A stretch of 64,000 nt of DNA from Hymenobacter sediminicola (GCF_014250515.1 NZ_CP060202.1:1671001-1735000); one strand, 5' to 3'; shown: positions 7,996 to 16,619, counted from the stretch's first letter. Notes: a model not told the origin generated them from the sequence alone. Numbers and translations: made by a program.

Positions 7996-8601
7996 TCAGC
8001 CCTTTGCCAGAGCCGAAGCAGACCCACGACGTTGGGCCCGCCGCTGCCGCCAGCGCCGCAGCCGGGTGGCAATATACACTACCAGGCCCAGCATAAGCGC
8101 GGCAGTCAGCACGGGCAGGAGCAGCGCCAGCGCCGAGCCTAGAATGGCCAGCGTGTTTTCGGCGGTGGCCAGTACCGGGTTGCCGAGGCCGCCGGTTGCA
8201 GCTGTAGAGCCCGCCCGGAGCAGTGCTGTGCCGGTCTGTACCATGCCGGCTGTGCCGCCGCCTACCAGCACGCCCAGCCCCCAGCGCACTACTGGGTCAA
8301 GGTCAGGCAGAGCGGCTGTCATGAGCACAGTGCCGGCAATAAACGAGGCGGGTGTGGTGATGGTATCCAGCACGTTATCAACCACCGGAAAGTAATAGCC
8401 CAGGATTTCGGCTACCGTGGCTGTGCCCAGCGCGCCCACTGCTGCCCACGAGCCCAGCCACGCAAATCCGGCTGAAGGGTCCAGCAAACCAGTACGATAC
8501 GCCAGACTAGCGGCCAGCAGCGGCACAAACACCCGAAACCCACTGCACGCGGCCAGCGCTAAGCCCAGCGCACCGCTCAAAACGTATTCCTGTGGTAGCA
8601 T
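7996..8601 (-). CDS. DUF4126 family membrane protein
   Basis: A 201-residue integral membrane protein with about five or six hydrophobic segments, rich in Gly and Ala. The start LGLALAACSGFRVFVPLLAASLAYR and GYYFPVVDNVLDTITTPA around residue 70 are characteristic of DUF4126. It ends in a basic, Arg-rich tail (RLRRWRQRRAQRRG), so that end is probably cytoplasmic. Function unknown. It is first in a minus-strand pair with the NUDIX gene and is divergent from the thioesterase gene. Confidence 0.8.
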   Translation of the reverse strand: MLPQEYVLSGALGLALAACSGFRVFVPLLAASLAYRTGLLDPSAGFAWLGSWAAVGALGTATVAEILGYYFPVVDNVLDTITTPASFIAGTVLMTAALPDLDPVVRWGLGVLVGGGTAGMVQTGTALLRAGSTAATGGLGNPVLATAENTLAILGSALALLLPVLTAALMLGLVVYIATRLRRWRQRRAQRRGSASALAKG

Positions 8602-8746
8602 AGCTGACTGAAAGCGGAGGTAGAAGAACAGAAGTGCCTGGAGAGCGGAGAACGAGCCCGTACTACCAGCTTAAAATAGCGAGAATGCCATAATAAGCAA
8701 CACATATTACCGAAACGCGCTGACACAAACCCGAAATCGGCTGGGC

Positions 8747-8754
8747 TATCTTTG
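8747..8754 (+). promoter_or_regulatory. -7 box directly before thioesterase start (leaderless)
   Basis: TATCTTTG, an exact TAnnTTTG match. The ATG at 8760 is only five bases after the box. Transcription normally starts a few bases after this element, so the mRNA probably begins at or next to the start codon. Confidence 0.6.
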
Positions 8755-8759
8755 CCCCA

Positions 8760-9212
8760 ATGAATTCTTCTGCACTTTCTGCCGCCCCCGCCGCTACTCC
8801 CGACGACTCGCTCGAAACCCGTATCCGCCGCAAGCTCACGCGCCAGCACTTTATGCACCTCATCGGGGCCGACCTGACCCGCATCGAGCCGGGCCGCATC
8901 GAAGCGGAAGTCACGCTCCAGCAGCAGCACCAGCAGCACAGTGGTTTCGCCCACGGCGGCCTCGTCGCCACCATGGCCGACCTGGTAGCTGGTTTCGCAG
9001 CCCTCACGCTCGTGCCCGATGGTACCGACGTGGTAACGGTGGAGCTGAAAACCAGCTACCTGCACCCCGGCGTGGGGCAGAAGCTGCGCGCCGTGGGGTG
9101 GGTGCTGAAAGCTGGCCGCCGCCTGCATTTCTGCGAGTCGGAGGTGTGGTGCGATGATAAGCTGATAGCCAAAGCTTCGGCGACGATGGCCGTGGTGGAG
9201 CCGCAGGGGTAG
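8760..9212 (+). CDS. PaaI-type hotdog thioesterase
   Basis: A 150-residue single hotdog-fold protein. The central segment FAHGGLVATMADLVAGFAA carries the HGG...D pattern of the PaaI/YdiI/4HBT-II subfamily, where the Asp or Glu on the central helix is catalytic. It is expected to hydrolyse acyl-CoA thioesters in the cytosol as a tetramer or dimer of dimers. The N-terminal 20 residues are a low-complexity Ala/Ser stretch. It is a single gene with its own promoter and apparently no 5' leader. Confidence 0.87.
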   Translation: MNSSALSAAPAATPDDSLETRIRRKLTRQHFMHLIGADLTRIEPGRIEAEVTLQQQHQQHSGFAHGGLVATMADLVAGFAALTLVPDGTDVVTVELKTSYLHPGVGQKLRAVGWVLKAGRRLHFCESEVWCDDKLIAKASATMAVVEPQG

Positions 9213-9350
9213 GCAGGCAAACGGTTGTGGGAGGCCCAGTGAAATACAAGTTCGTAAAGCCGCTAGAGCTTTACCTCACAGATAAAGCTGCTTGGCAAAT
9301 AGTTCTGTTTTCACCCCAACAACCGGCGTGCCAGGGACCTGAAACGGGCG

Positions 9351-9358
9351 TAGCTTTG
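9351..9358 (+). promoter_or_regulatory. Putative -7 box of helicase gene
   Basis: TAGCTTTG, an exact TAnnTTTG match, 19 bases before the ATG at 9378. No TTG at the -33 distance. Confidence 0.5.
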
Positions 9359-9377
9359 TTACCCGAATACACTTGCT

Positions 9378-10799
9378 ATGCTCTCCCTCCGTACCCCTTC
9401 CGTCCGCGACTATTTCCCCTACGAACCCACTCAGGACCAGGCCACGCTGTTTCAGAAGCTGGATGTTTTTCTGAAGGACGACTTGCCGGGACGCAAGGCG
9501 TTTGTGCTGCGCGGCTACGCGGGCACTGGCAAAACCACCGTAGTCAGTGCGCTAGTGCAGTGGCTGCATAAGCTGGGCCGCAAATACGTGCTGATGGCTC
9601 CAACGGGCCGCGCCGCCAAGGTGATGAGCGGCTACGCGGGCGTGCCGGCCAGCACCATTCACAAGAAAATCTACCGCCAGACCAGCGGCTCTCCTAGCCA
9701 GAATCTGTCGTTTCAGCGCCAACCTAACCGCGCCCAGGACACGCTGTTCATTGTGGATGAGGCGTCCATGATTTCCGACGAGAAGTCGTTTGGCGAAACC
9801 GGCCTGCTCGACGACCTGCTCAACTATGTGTTCGAGAAGCCCTCGAATCGGCTGCTGCTCATCGGCGACACGGCCCAGCTGCCGCCCGTGGGCCAACTAC
9901 TCAGTCCCGCCCTCGACCCGGAATTATTGCGCCACCGGTTCCGCGCTACTGTGGATGGAGTGGAGCTGCGCCAGGTGATGCGCCAGGCCGAGCAGTCTGG
10001 CATTCTGATGAACGCCACCGTGCTGCGCGAAGAACTGCGCGAGGAAAAACCCAATATCCTGTTTCATACCCGCGGCTACCCCGACCTGTTTCAGATGGGC
10101 GGCGACAAGCTGGAAGATGGTCTGCGCTGGGCCTACAAGAACTTCGGGCACGAAAACACCACCATCATCTGCCGCTCCAACAAAAACGCCAACCAGTACA
10201 ACCAGATGATCCGGCGGGTGCTGTTCGAGGCCGAGGACGAAATTGAGAGTGGCGACTACCTGATGGTGGTACGCAACAACTATTTCTGGCTGCCCAAAGA
10301 TTCGGAAATGGGCTTTCTGGCCAACGGCGACTTTGTGCAGGTGGTGAAAATCATCCGCCTCACCGAGGAATTCGGCTTTCGCTTCGCCGATGCCCGCGTG
10401 CGGCTCGTGGACTACCCCGACGAGCCGGATATGGAAATCAAGCTGCTACTCGACACGCTGCACACCGAAAGCCCCGCCCTGCCCGCTGACCGTAGCAAGG
10501 AACTCTATGAGGCCGTAGGCAAGGACTATGACCACCTCACCACCAAGAAAGACAAGACGGCTGCACTCCGCAAAGACCCATTCTTGAATGCGCTGCAGGT
10601 AAAGTTTGCCTATGCCCTCACATGCCACAAGGCGCAGGGCGGCCAGTGGCAGGCTGTGTTCGTCGACCACGGCTTTTTAAAGGAGGATATGGTGAATTCC
10701 GAGTTTGCTCGCTGGCTCTACACAGCTGTGACACGCGCCTCAGAAAAATTATTCTTGCTTAATTTCAATCCTAAGCTGCTGGCAGAAAACCCAGAATGA
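9378..10799 (+). CDS. RecD-like ATP-dependent DNA helicase (superfamily 1B)
   Basis: A 473-residue SF1 helicase. Walker A is GYAGTGKTT at residues 46-54, motif Ia MAPTGRAAKVM at 73-83, Walker B DEAS at 127-130, motif III IGDTAQLPPVG near 164, and the C-terminal motif V/VI region has LTCHKAQGGQW and YTAVTRASEKL. The C-terminal part matches the UvrD_C_2 domain. It translocates 5'-3' on single-stranded DNA and may act in repair or recombination. It is shorter than RecD2 and lacks the N-terminal helix-hairpin-helix region. Single gene with its own promoter; no RecBC partner nearby. Confidence 0.9.
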   Translation: MLSLRTPSVRDYFPYEPTQDQATLFQKLDVFLKDDLPGRKAFVLRGYAGTGKTTVVSALVQWLHKLGRKYVLMAPTGRAAKVMSGYAGVPASTIHKKIYRQTSGSPSQNLSFQRQPNRAQDTLFIVDEASMISDEKSFGETGLLDDLLNYVFEKPSNRLLLIGDTAQLPPVGQLLSPALDPELLRHRFRATVDGVELRQVMRQAEQSGILMNATVLREELREEKPNILFHTRGYPDLFQMGGDKLEDGLRWAYKNFGHENTTIICRSNKNANQYNQMIRRVLFEAEDEIESGDYLMVVRNNYFWLPKDSEMGFLANGDFVQVVKIIRLTEEFGFRFADARVRLVDYPDEPDMEIKLLLDTLHTESPALPADRSKELYEAVGKDYDHLTTKKDKTAALRKDPFLNALQVKFAYALTCHKAQGGQWQAVFVDHGFLKEDMVNSEFARWLYTAVTRASEKLFLLNFNPKLLAENPE

Positions 10800-10882
10800 G
10801 TAGTTTAGCGAACAAAATCAGGTAGTTGGGCTGTTTGTCTTCATGTCAGCTTCACCTAGTTCGGTGAAAACTGGCACTCAAC

Positions 10883-10912
10883 TTGCGCCACCCGGCAAAA
10901 CGAGTATTTTTG
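10883..10912 (+). promoter_or_regulatory. Consensus Bacteroidota promoter of DUF1573 gene
   Basis: TTG at 10883-10885, then 19 bases, then TATTTTTG at 10905-10912. Both elements match the Bacteroidota consensus at the ideal distance. The expected transcript start is about 28 bases before the ATG. Confidence 0.75.
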
Positions 10913-10943
10913 TTTTCTCCAACACCATTCACACAGTACCCTC

Positions 10944-11471
10944 ATGAAAAAAGCACTTGTACTGGCTCTGTCGCTGACTTGCGCTGGCTTTGCCGCTCAG
11001 GCTCAAACGGCTGCCGTAAAGCCTGCCAACGCGCAGACGAAAGTGGCCGGCCCGCAAATTCAGTTTGATGAAATGAAGTACGACTTCGGCACCGCCAAAC
11101 AAGGTGATGTGGTGAAGCACGTGTTCAAGTTCAAAAACATTGGCACCCAGCCGCTGGTAATCTCTAATATCGGTGTTAGCTGCGGCTGCACCACCCCAGA
11201 GTGGACCAAGGACCCCATCATGCCCGGCAAAACCGGTAGCATCACGGCTAACTTCAACACGGCCGGCAAAATGGGCATCCAGAACAAAGTATTGACCGTG
11301 GAGTCGAACTCGGCCGGCGGCAATGCGATGGTATCGGTAGTAGGCGAAGTAAAAGAAGGCAACGCCACGCCTACCATGACGGTAGAGAAAGTAGAATCGA
11401 CAGTAGGTGCCGACAAGGTGAAAGTGAAAGCTGACGACACTAAACTGAAAGCTAAAGCCAAGAAGTCGTAA
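10944..11471 (+). CDS. DUF1573 family secreted protein
   Basis: A 175-residue protein with a clear Sec signal peptide (MKKALVLALSLTCAGFAAQA, cleavage near residue 21). A DUF1573 Ig-like domain follows at about residues 38-135. Family signatures are YDFGTAKQGD, HVFKFKNIGTQPLVI, SCGCTTPEW (the near-invariant SCGC) and the IANFNT-like segment before KVLTVESN. The C-terminal 40 residues are Lys/Asp rich. It is periplasmic or surface exposed. DUF1573 domains are related to ASPM-SPD-2-Hydin folds; the precise function is unknown. It has a strong promoter and terminator, so it is probably abundantly expressed. Confidence 0.88.
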   Translation: MKKALVLALSLTCAGFAAQAQTAAVKPANAQTKVAGPQIQFDEMKYDFGTAKQGDVVKHVFKFKNIGTQPLVISNIGVSCGCTTPEWTKDPIMPGKTGSITANFNTAGKMGIQNKVLTVESNSAGGNAMVSVVGEVKEGNATPTMTVEKVESTVGADKVKVKADDTKLKAKAKKS

Positions 11472-11493
11472 GACAATCCGGCTTCTGAAAGCG

Positions 11494-11527
11494 AAAAGGC
11501 GACCCGTAGCATGCGGGTCGCCTTTTT
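11494..11527. terminator. Rho-independent terminator
   Basis: AAAAGGCGACCCG (11494-11506) pairs with CGGGTCGCCTTTT (from 11514), followed by T residues. It lies between the convergent DUF1573 and DUF423 genes and can work in both directions. Confidence 0.85.
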
Positions 11528-11548
11528 CATGTTCGTTGCAGCGAAAAG

Positions 11549-11926
11549 CTAGAGCTGCCGGGCAGCCAGCAGCACGCTGATCCAACCGGCAATCAACAGA
11601 AGCCCACCGATAGGAGCTACAGCGCCCAGCTTGGTGATGCCCGTGAAGCAGAGTGTGTAGAGCGAGCCGCTGAACAACAGCACCCCGCCCAGCCATAGCC
11701 AAGCCGTGGTGCTGAGCAGGCGCAGCTCCGGCCGAACCTGTAGCAGTATTCCCACCGCCAGCAGTGCCAGAGCGTGGTAAAACTGGTAGCGTACAGCGGT
11801 TTCGAAGGTGTCGAAGCGGCCGGAAGCTTCCAGCATAGGCCGCAGCCCGTGCGCACCAAACGCGCCGATAGCCACGCCCAGGGCACCCAGCAGGGCCGCC
11901 AGTTGCAGAATGATTTTTGCAGTCAT
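11549..11926 (-). CDS. DUF423 (YgdD/TMEM256) family membrane protein
   Basis: A 125-residue protein with four hydrophobic segments. The opening GALGVAIGAFGAHGL and the following FETAVRYQFYHALALL are diagnostic for DUF423. It is an inner-membrane protein of unknown function found widely in bacteria and animals. It lies 41 bases after the yggS stop on the same strand and probably shares its transcript. Confidence 0.9.
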   Translation of the reverse strand: MTAKIILQLAALLGALGVAIGAFGAHGLRPMLEASGRFDTFETAVRYQFYHALALLAVGILLQVRPELRLLSTTAWLWLGGVLLFSGSLYTLCFTGITKLGAVAPIGGLLLIAGWISVLLAARQL

Positions 11927-11967
11927 GGAATTGATTGGAGTTAAATCGGCTGGTTCGTTCCGGACTA

Positions 11968-12651
11968 TTAAGAGGCCGATTGGTAGTTCCGGGCCCCAAA
12001 AATAGCACTGCCCACCCGGATAAGCGTGCTGCCTTCCTCAATAGCAAGCCGGTAGTCAGAACTCATGCCCATACTGATTTCGCAGAAGTCGGCAGCGTCA
12101 GAGAAGTACCGGGCTTTCAGGTGCTCGAAATGCCCGCGCAACTCACGAAATTCCTGGCGCAGTCGGGCTTCATCGGTGGTATTGGTGGCAATGCCCATTA
12201 CGCCGGTAAGGCGCACGTGGCGTAAGTCCCGGAAAGCGCCGGACTGCAGTATTTCCTCCGCTTCGGGCAGCGAGAGGCCGGTCTTGGTTTCCTCGGCGGC
12301 AATATGGAACTGTAGCAGCCCCTTGATGATGCGGTTGTGCTTGGCAGCTTGCTTTTCTATTTCCAGCAGCAGCTTTAAGCTGTCCACACTCTGAATCGTG
12401 TGCACAAATGGTGCAATGTATTTCACTTTGTTGGTCTGCAGGTGCCCGATGAGGTGCCACTCAATATCTGCGGGTAGCTCCGGCTGCTTGGCCGCCATTT
12501 CCTGCACCTTGTTTTCGCCAAACAGCCGCGCACCGGCATCATAGGCTTCCTGCAGCTTCTCTACCGGATGCGTTTTCGTGACGGTAACGAGTCGGCAATT
12601 GGTGCCCTCAAGCTGCTGCTGAAAAAAACGAAGATTGTCAGAAATGGACAT
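11968..12651 (-). CDS. YggS-family PLP homeostasis protein
   Basis: A 227-residue single-domain fold-type III PLP protein (PLPBP/YggS/Proline synthetase co-transcribed homologue). The PLP lysine is in RLVTVTKTHP near residue 27. ARLFGENKVQEM, WHLIGHLQTNKVK and ISMGMSSDY are the family signatures. It binds PLP and controls vitamin B6 and amino acid balance; it has no known catalytic activity. Cytosolic. Length is typical. It is followed by DUF423. Confidence 0.95.
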   Translation of the reverse strand: MSISDNLRFFQQQLEGTNCRLVTVTKTHPVEKLQEAYDAGARLFGENKVQEMAAKQPELPADIEWHLIGHLQTNKVKYIAPFVHTIQSVDSLKLLLEIEKQAAKHNRIIKGLLQFHIAAEETKTGLSLPEAEEILQSGAFRDLRHVRLTGVMGIATNTTDEARLRQEFRELRGHFEHLKARYFSDAADFCEISMGMSSDYRLAIEEGSTLIRVGSAIFGARNYQSAS

Positions 12652-12793
12652 TGCGAAAGGAGAGAGAAGCGGATGATTTACCGTTGATGATTCAAGTGTT
12701 GGCGACTGATTTTAGCGGTTATTACCTGCCCATATTCCAGTGTTTACACAACTGGCAGAGGCAATCAACTACTACCGAATAAAAATCGACAGC

Positions 12794-13843
12794 TCAATCT
12801 TCCAAGGCATTGGTAAGGAACGTGTTCTTGAGGGCCAGCCACAGCAGCCACAGGCCCACGCTCCAGAACAGGTAAATGCGGTAATAGTCCTTGGTGTTGC
12901 GGAAGCGGGTCTGCTTGATTTCGGATTTCTCGTAGCGGTTGATGCGCTGGAAAATCTGGCGAAGGGCCGCATTGTCGGTAGCCCGGAAGAACTGGCCTTC
13001 GCCGGCTGCCGCAATCTGGCGCATGGTGGTTTCGTCGAGGCGGGTTTCTACGTAGCGCGTGCGGCCCAGTTCGTCGCGGCCGAACGGTACGGTGCCATCC
13101 TGTCCCAGCCCAATCGTGTAGATTTTGAGGCCGTAGGCGTGGGCTAAGCGCGCAGCCGTAAGCGGGTCGAGGCTGCCAGCTGTGTTTTCGCCATCGGAGA
13201 GAAGAATGCACACGCGGCTGCGGCTGCGGGAGCCACGCAGGCGGTTGGTGGCCACACCCAGCGCCGTGCCAATGGCCGTGCCGTCGTTGGGAATCATACC
13301 TAATTTCAGGCTTTCGATACTTTCCCGCAAAAGCTCATAATCGGTAGTAAGCGGGGCCAGCGAATAGGCGTCGCCGGCAAAGACCACAAGGCCCAGCCGG
13401 TCGCCCTGGCGGCCGTCCACAAACTCCTGAGCCACGCGCTTAGCGGCCTCCAGGCGGTTGGGGCGCAGGTCGCCTAGCTCCATCGAACCCGACACGTCCA
13501 ATACCAACAGCACATCAATACCCTCACCGGTCTGTACCACCCGCTCATCGGTACGCTGGGGGCGGGCCAGGGCCACCACGGCAAAGGCCAAACTCAAGGC
13601 CAGCACCAGATCGGGCAAGAAGCGCAGCCAAGCACTCCAGTCGCGCCGCACCTCACCCTGCACAAAGGCTACCCCCAGTTTGCTTCGCCGCCGATACACC
13701 AGCAGCCAGCGCCCCAGAAACAGCAGCGGAATTCCCGCAATCAGCAGCAGCAGGCGCGGCTTTTCCCAGGCGTAGCTGGCCAGCGTGGCATAGCGCAGGC
13801 TATCCACGAGCGGGCCAAAAACCTGTTGCCAAAGTTGCTGCAT
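12794..13843 (-). CDS. BatA-like VWA-domain membrane protein
   Basis: A 349-residue protein with two transmembrane segments near residues 30-50 and 75-95. A von Willebrand A domain follows at about 105-300, with an intact MIDAS motif (DVSGSMELGD, then a Thr in NDGTAIG and LLSDGENTAG). A last membrane segment lies near 325-345. This is the layout of BatA from the Bacteroidota aerotolerance (Bat) operon. The VWA domain should face the periplasm. It is the third gene of a run: DUF58, membrane protein, BatA. BatB-BatE and MoxR are not found beside it. Confidence 0.85.
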   Translation of the reverse strand: MQQLWQQVFGPLVDSLRYATLASYAWEKPRLLLLIAGIPLLFLGRWLLVYRRRSKLGVAFVQGEVRRDWSAWLRFLPDLVLALSLAFAVVALARPQRTDERVVQTGEGIDVLLVLDVSGSMELGDLRPNRLEAAKRVAQEFVDGRQGDRLGLVVFAGDAYSLAPLTTDYELLRESIESLKLGMIPNDGTAIGTALGVATNRLRGSRSRSRVCILLSDGENTAGSLDPLTAARLAHAYGLKIYTIGLGQDGTVPFGRDELGRTRYVETRLDETTMRQIAAAGEGQFFRATDNAALRQIFQRINRYEKSEIKQTRFRNTKDYYRIYLFWSVGLWLLWLALKNTFLTNALED

Positions 13844-13905
13844 GCAGAGAAAAAAGTAGGAGCGGGGTAAAAGTAGCCGATCTGGTGGTGCTTAGTGCGC
13901 CAAGC

Positions 13906-14871
13906 TCAATTCTCAAGCCGCTGCCGCACCAACTCGAAGCGCCGCTCGGCAAAGCTGCGGAGCAGGTCAAACGCCAAGTCGGTTTCCGTATCGTCTTCCG
14001 AAAACTGATTGCCATAAATCACCCGGTCAGCAAGGCGCAGAGCCAGTCGTACATCGGCATCGTTCTGGTAGTGAGCTACTATCTCGCGGGTAGTAAGGCT
14101 GCTGATGGTGTTGTTTTCTAAATTGGTGAGGTAGTTCTTCCAGAGCGTGATGGCGCGCTCCATGTTGGTGAGGGAACGGCTAAGCGTGAATCGCTCCACG
14201 TGGCGGGCATACTGGGCCAGAAAATAAACGTGGTTTTTGCGCACCTTATAAAGCTGATATCGTTGCCGCCAGCGCCGCCCGAACACCAACGCTGCGCCGC
14301 CCAGCACCAGCAGCAGCAGAGTTGCTCCGGCCAGCCAATATGGGTAGTTGAAGGCAGGCTTCACCGGCAGCAGCACCGTGTTTTGGCGCAACGTAGGCGT
14401 AGCACCGTCTGCTAGCTGCGGTACCGCCCGTTTCAGCGTCACGTTAGCTACGGTGCTAGGCACTAGCAGCGTGTCGCGGCCGCGCAGGATGGTAACGGGC
14501 AGCTGCAGGCGCTGCACCGAGTCCAGCGAGAAGGTGCGTAGCTGGTAAACGGTTCGGTCGAGACTGATGCCTTGCCGGGTACGGGTGGGTTGATACTTTT
14601 TGCCTACGTACTCGAAAGGAGCATAAGTGGCCGTCGAATCAGGAAAAATGACATTCAAACCCGGCTCGTGGCGGTAGCTCAGCTCATATTCAATGATTTC
14701 GCCGATACGGGTAGTAGGTCGCAGAAACCGGCCTTTGGGCGTTTCTGCATCCATCTGCGCACTAGCCAGGAAAGGCAGCAGCATTGCTGCAAGCACCATT
14801 CCCTGCCGTAGGAAGACCGAAATACGTCCGCTATACGGCTCGGTAAAGCACCATTTAAATCTGCTCTTCAC
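13906..14871 (-). CDS. Bat-locus membrane protein with N-terminal extracytoplasmic domain
   Basis: A protein of about 321 residues with a signal peptide ending in LLPFLASAQ. A beta-rich periplasmic region follows, with TRIGEIIEYELSYRHEPG, which resembles BatD/oxygen-tolerance N-terminal domains. There is one transmembrane helix (YWLAGATLLLLVLGGAALVF) and then a helical cytoplasmic tail. It occupies the place between DUF58 and BatA that unnamed proteins usually fill in Bat operons. The start is uncertain. I prefer GTG at 14871, seven bases after the DUF58 stop, because it supplies a charged n-region. ATG at 14799 would give only a short uncharged one. The longer frame to 14955 would overlap DUF58. 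Confidence 0.7.
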   Translation of the reverse strand: MKSRFKWCFTEPYSGRISVFLRQGMVLAAMLLPFLASAQMDAETPKGRFLRPTTRIGEIIEYELSYRHEPGLNVIFPDSTATYAPFEYVGKKYQPTRTRQGISLDRTVYQLRTFSLDSVQRLQLPVTILRGRDTLLVPSTVANVTLKRAVPQLADGATPTLRQNTVLLPVKPAFNYPYWLAGATLLLLVLGGAALVFGRRWRQRYQLYKVRKNHVYFLAQYARHVERFTLSRSLTNMERAITLWKNYLTNLENNTISSLTTREIVAHYQNDADVRLALRLADRVIYGNQFSEDDTETDLAFDLLRSFAERRFELVRQRLEN

Positions 14872-14878
14872 CCCTTGG

Positions 14879-15781
14879 TTATCCACGGCCCGCGCGAAGG
14901 TTGCGCCGCCGAAACAGCCGGATAAGCTGCGGCACATAATCGGCGTCGGTGGCAATAGAAAGATACTCAGTGCGGTGGCGCCGGCAGATTTGGCCTATCT
15001 GGTCGCGGTTCTGCTCGTAAGTAGCGCGGTAGCGGACCCGGAATGCCGCCGAGGAAGTATTGGTCCAGAGGGTGCGGCCCGATTCCTGGTCGTAGAGCGG
15101 TACGATTCCCAGAGGCGGAAATTCCCGCTCACGCTGGTCCAACAGTTGAATAACAACTAAATCGTGCTTACGGGCCAGCATGGTCAGTTCCCGCTCGTAG
15201 CTGCTGTCAATAAAATCGGAGATAAGCAGCACAATACTGCGGCGCTTGAGCAGACCCAGCGCTTGTTTGATGCCAGCCGCCACTCCCGTCTGCTTGGATT
15301 TAGGCGTCAGCTCAAACAGCCGCTTGATGAGGGAGTAAGCGTGCCGAATGCCTTTGCCCGCAGCCAAATACATTTCCTTCTGGTCGGAGAAGGCTAGAAT
15401 GCCCAGTTGTGCATCTTGGCGGGCCGCAGCCAATGCCAGAATGCCACATATTTCGCGGCCAATATCCAGCTTGCGGCGGCCAGCGGCCCCTACCTGTTGG
15501 GAGGCACTCACATCGAAGAGCAGCAACACTTGCTGTTCCCGCTCTTCCTTGTAGGTTTTGATAAAAGTGCCGTGGCCCTTGCTCGATACGGCCCAGTCAA
15601 TGGCCCGCACCTCGTCGCCGTACTGGTACAGGCGCACATCGTCGAATTCGAGGCCAGTGCCCTTGAATACGGAATGGAAATTGCCCTGCAGTTGCGCGTC
15701 CACTGCCTTCAGCATCCGGATTTCTACCTGCCGAAGCTTACGCACGAGCTGTTGAAACGGAGTAGGCGTGGGCACGTTCAT
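14879..15781 (-). CDS. DUF58 domain protein (Bat locus)
   Basis: A 300-residue protein of the DUF58/VWA-like family. The DUF58 signature is GLEFDDVRLYQYGDEVRAID followed by WAVSSKGHGTFIKTYKEER. A degenerate MIDAS-like motif sits in LLFDVSASQ. In most genomes DUF58 proteins are partners of MoxR AAA+ ATPases. Here no moxR gene is adjacent: the next gene upstream is divergent. It is the first gene of the Bat-like unit. Cytoplasmic or membrane-associated. Confidence 0.9.
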   Translation of the reverse strand: MNVPTPTPFQQLVRKLRQVEIRMLKAVDAQLQGNFHSVFKGTGLEFDDVRLYQYGDEVRAIDWAVSSKGHGTFIKTYKEEREQQVLLLFDVSASQQVGAAGRRKLDIGREICGILALAAARQDAQLGILAFSDQKEMYLAAGKGIRHAYSLIKRLFELTPKSKQTGVAAGIKQALGLLKRRSIVLLISDFIDSSYERELTMLARKHDLVVIQLLDQREREFPPLGIVPLYDQESGRTLWTNTSSAAFRVRYRATYEQNRDQIGQICRRHRTEYLSIATDADYVPQLIRLFRRRNLRAGRG

Positions 15782-15837
15782 AGTGGCTAAACTACATGAA
15801 TCACGGCAGTATTGCGGCCGGGACGAAACGGAACCCT

Positions 15838-15845
15838 TACTTTTG
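15838..15845 (+). promoter_or_regulatory. -7 box directly before DUF4296 start (leaderless)
   Basis: TACTTTTG, an exact TAnnTTTG match, four bases before the GTG at 15850. It supports this GTG as the start rather than the ATG at 15796, which lies upstream of the promoter. Confidence 0.55.
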
Positions 15846-15849
15846 CATC

Positions 15850-16221
15850 GTGAAACCCCTGCTACCTCGTGCTTTCCCGTTGGTACTCAGTCTGCTGCTG
15901 AGTGGCTTGTTTTCTGGCTGCCAGACTTCCGAGGAAGTGGTGCCACCCCAGCCGCTTATGCCTCGGCAGCAACTTGTAAGCCTGCTCGCCGACCTGCACA
16001 CGCTCGAAGCCCGCGTAGAAGCTGCCGGCCTGACGCCTGATTCAGCGCGGGCCCTGTACCTGCAGCAGCAGAAAGCAATTCTGTGGCGCCGTGAAGTCAG
16101 TGACTCATTATTTCAGCAGAGCTACCGCTACTACGCCAGCCACGGCAAGGACCTGGATGAGATTTACAGCGTGGTGATTGACACGCTGGCCATGCGGCAG
16201 GTGCAACTGGGCGCAAAATAA
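15850..16221 (+). CDS. DUF4296 family lipoprotein
   Basis: A 123-residue lipoprotein with a signal peptide (VKPLLPRAFPLVLSLLLSGL) and lipobox SGC, then DUF4296 features. These are LVSLLADLHTLEARVE, followed by LYLQQQKAILWRREVSDSLFQ and a YYASHGKDLDEIY segment. DUF4296 proteins are small helical outer-membrane lipoproteins of Bacteroidota with unknown function. The start is taken as GTG at 15850. The in-frame ATG at 15796 would put 18 extra residues before the signal peptide and lies upstream of the promoter box. Confidence 0.78.
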   Translation: MKPLLPRAFPLVLSLLLSGLFSGCQTSEEVVPPQPLMPRQQLVSLLADLHTLEARVEAAGLTPDSARALYLQQQKAILWRREVSDSLFQQSYRYYASHGKDLDEIYSVVIDTLAMRQVQLGAK

Positions 16222-16244
16222 GAAGCCCGCGCCGGCGGAGGTGC

Positions 16245-16269
16245 GCAGCCGGTTATATCAACCGGCTGC
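16245..16269. terminator. Inverted repeat at convergent gene ends
   Basis: A perfect 10-base inverted repeat (GCAGCCGGTT/AACCGGCTGC) with a five-base loop. It spans the csaA stop codon and lies just past the DUF4296 gene. No T-run follows, so termination may be weak. Confidence 0.45.
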
Positions 16270-16591
16270 CGTTGGGAACGGGGCCAGCCAACGCCGCCAG
16301 TACAATGTCGCCGTGCGCGTCGGCGGCCCCCGTCACCAGCACTTCCGACATGAATTTGCCGATTTGCTTGGGTGGAAAGTTGACTACGCACAGCACTTGC
16401 CGGCCCACCAGCTCGTGTGGCTGATAGTGGCGCGTAATCTGGGCGCTGGACCTCTTTGTGCCAATTTCGGGGCCTAAGTCGATGAGCAACTGATAGGCCG
16501 GGCGGCGGGCTTCCGGAAACTCACGGGCTTCCAGAATGGTGCCAACCCGTACATCAACCCGCTCAAAATCGACCCAGGTGATATGTGGCAT
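16253..16591 (-). CDS. csaA: tRNA-binding protein CsaA
   Basis: A 112-residue protein that is entirely one EMAP/OB-fold tRNA-binding domain. Signatures are FERVDVRVGTILEAREFPEA, YQLLIDLG, and the late GRQVLCVVNFPPKQIGKFMSEVLV. CsaA forms a dimer that binds tRNA and has been linked to export-chaperone activity in Bacillus. Cytosolic. It lies 28 bases after the DUF922 gene and is probably co-transcribed with it from the promoter at 17181-17188. Confidence 0.93.
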   Translation of the reverse strand: MPHITWVDFERVDVRVGTILEAREFPEARRPAYQLLIDLGPEIGTKRSSAQITRHYQPHELVGRQVLCVVNFPPKQIGKFMSEVLVTGAADAHGDIVLAALAGPVPNGSRLI

Positions 16592-16619
16592 ATGTAGCGG
16601 CTAGGTGTGTGATGAACTA

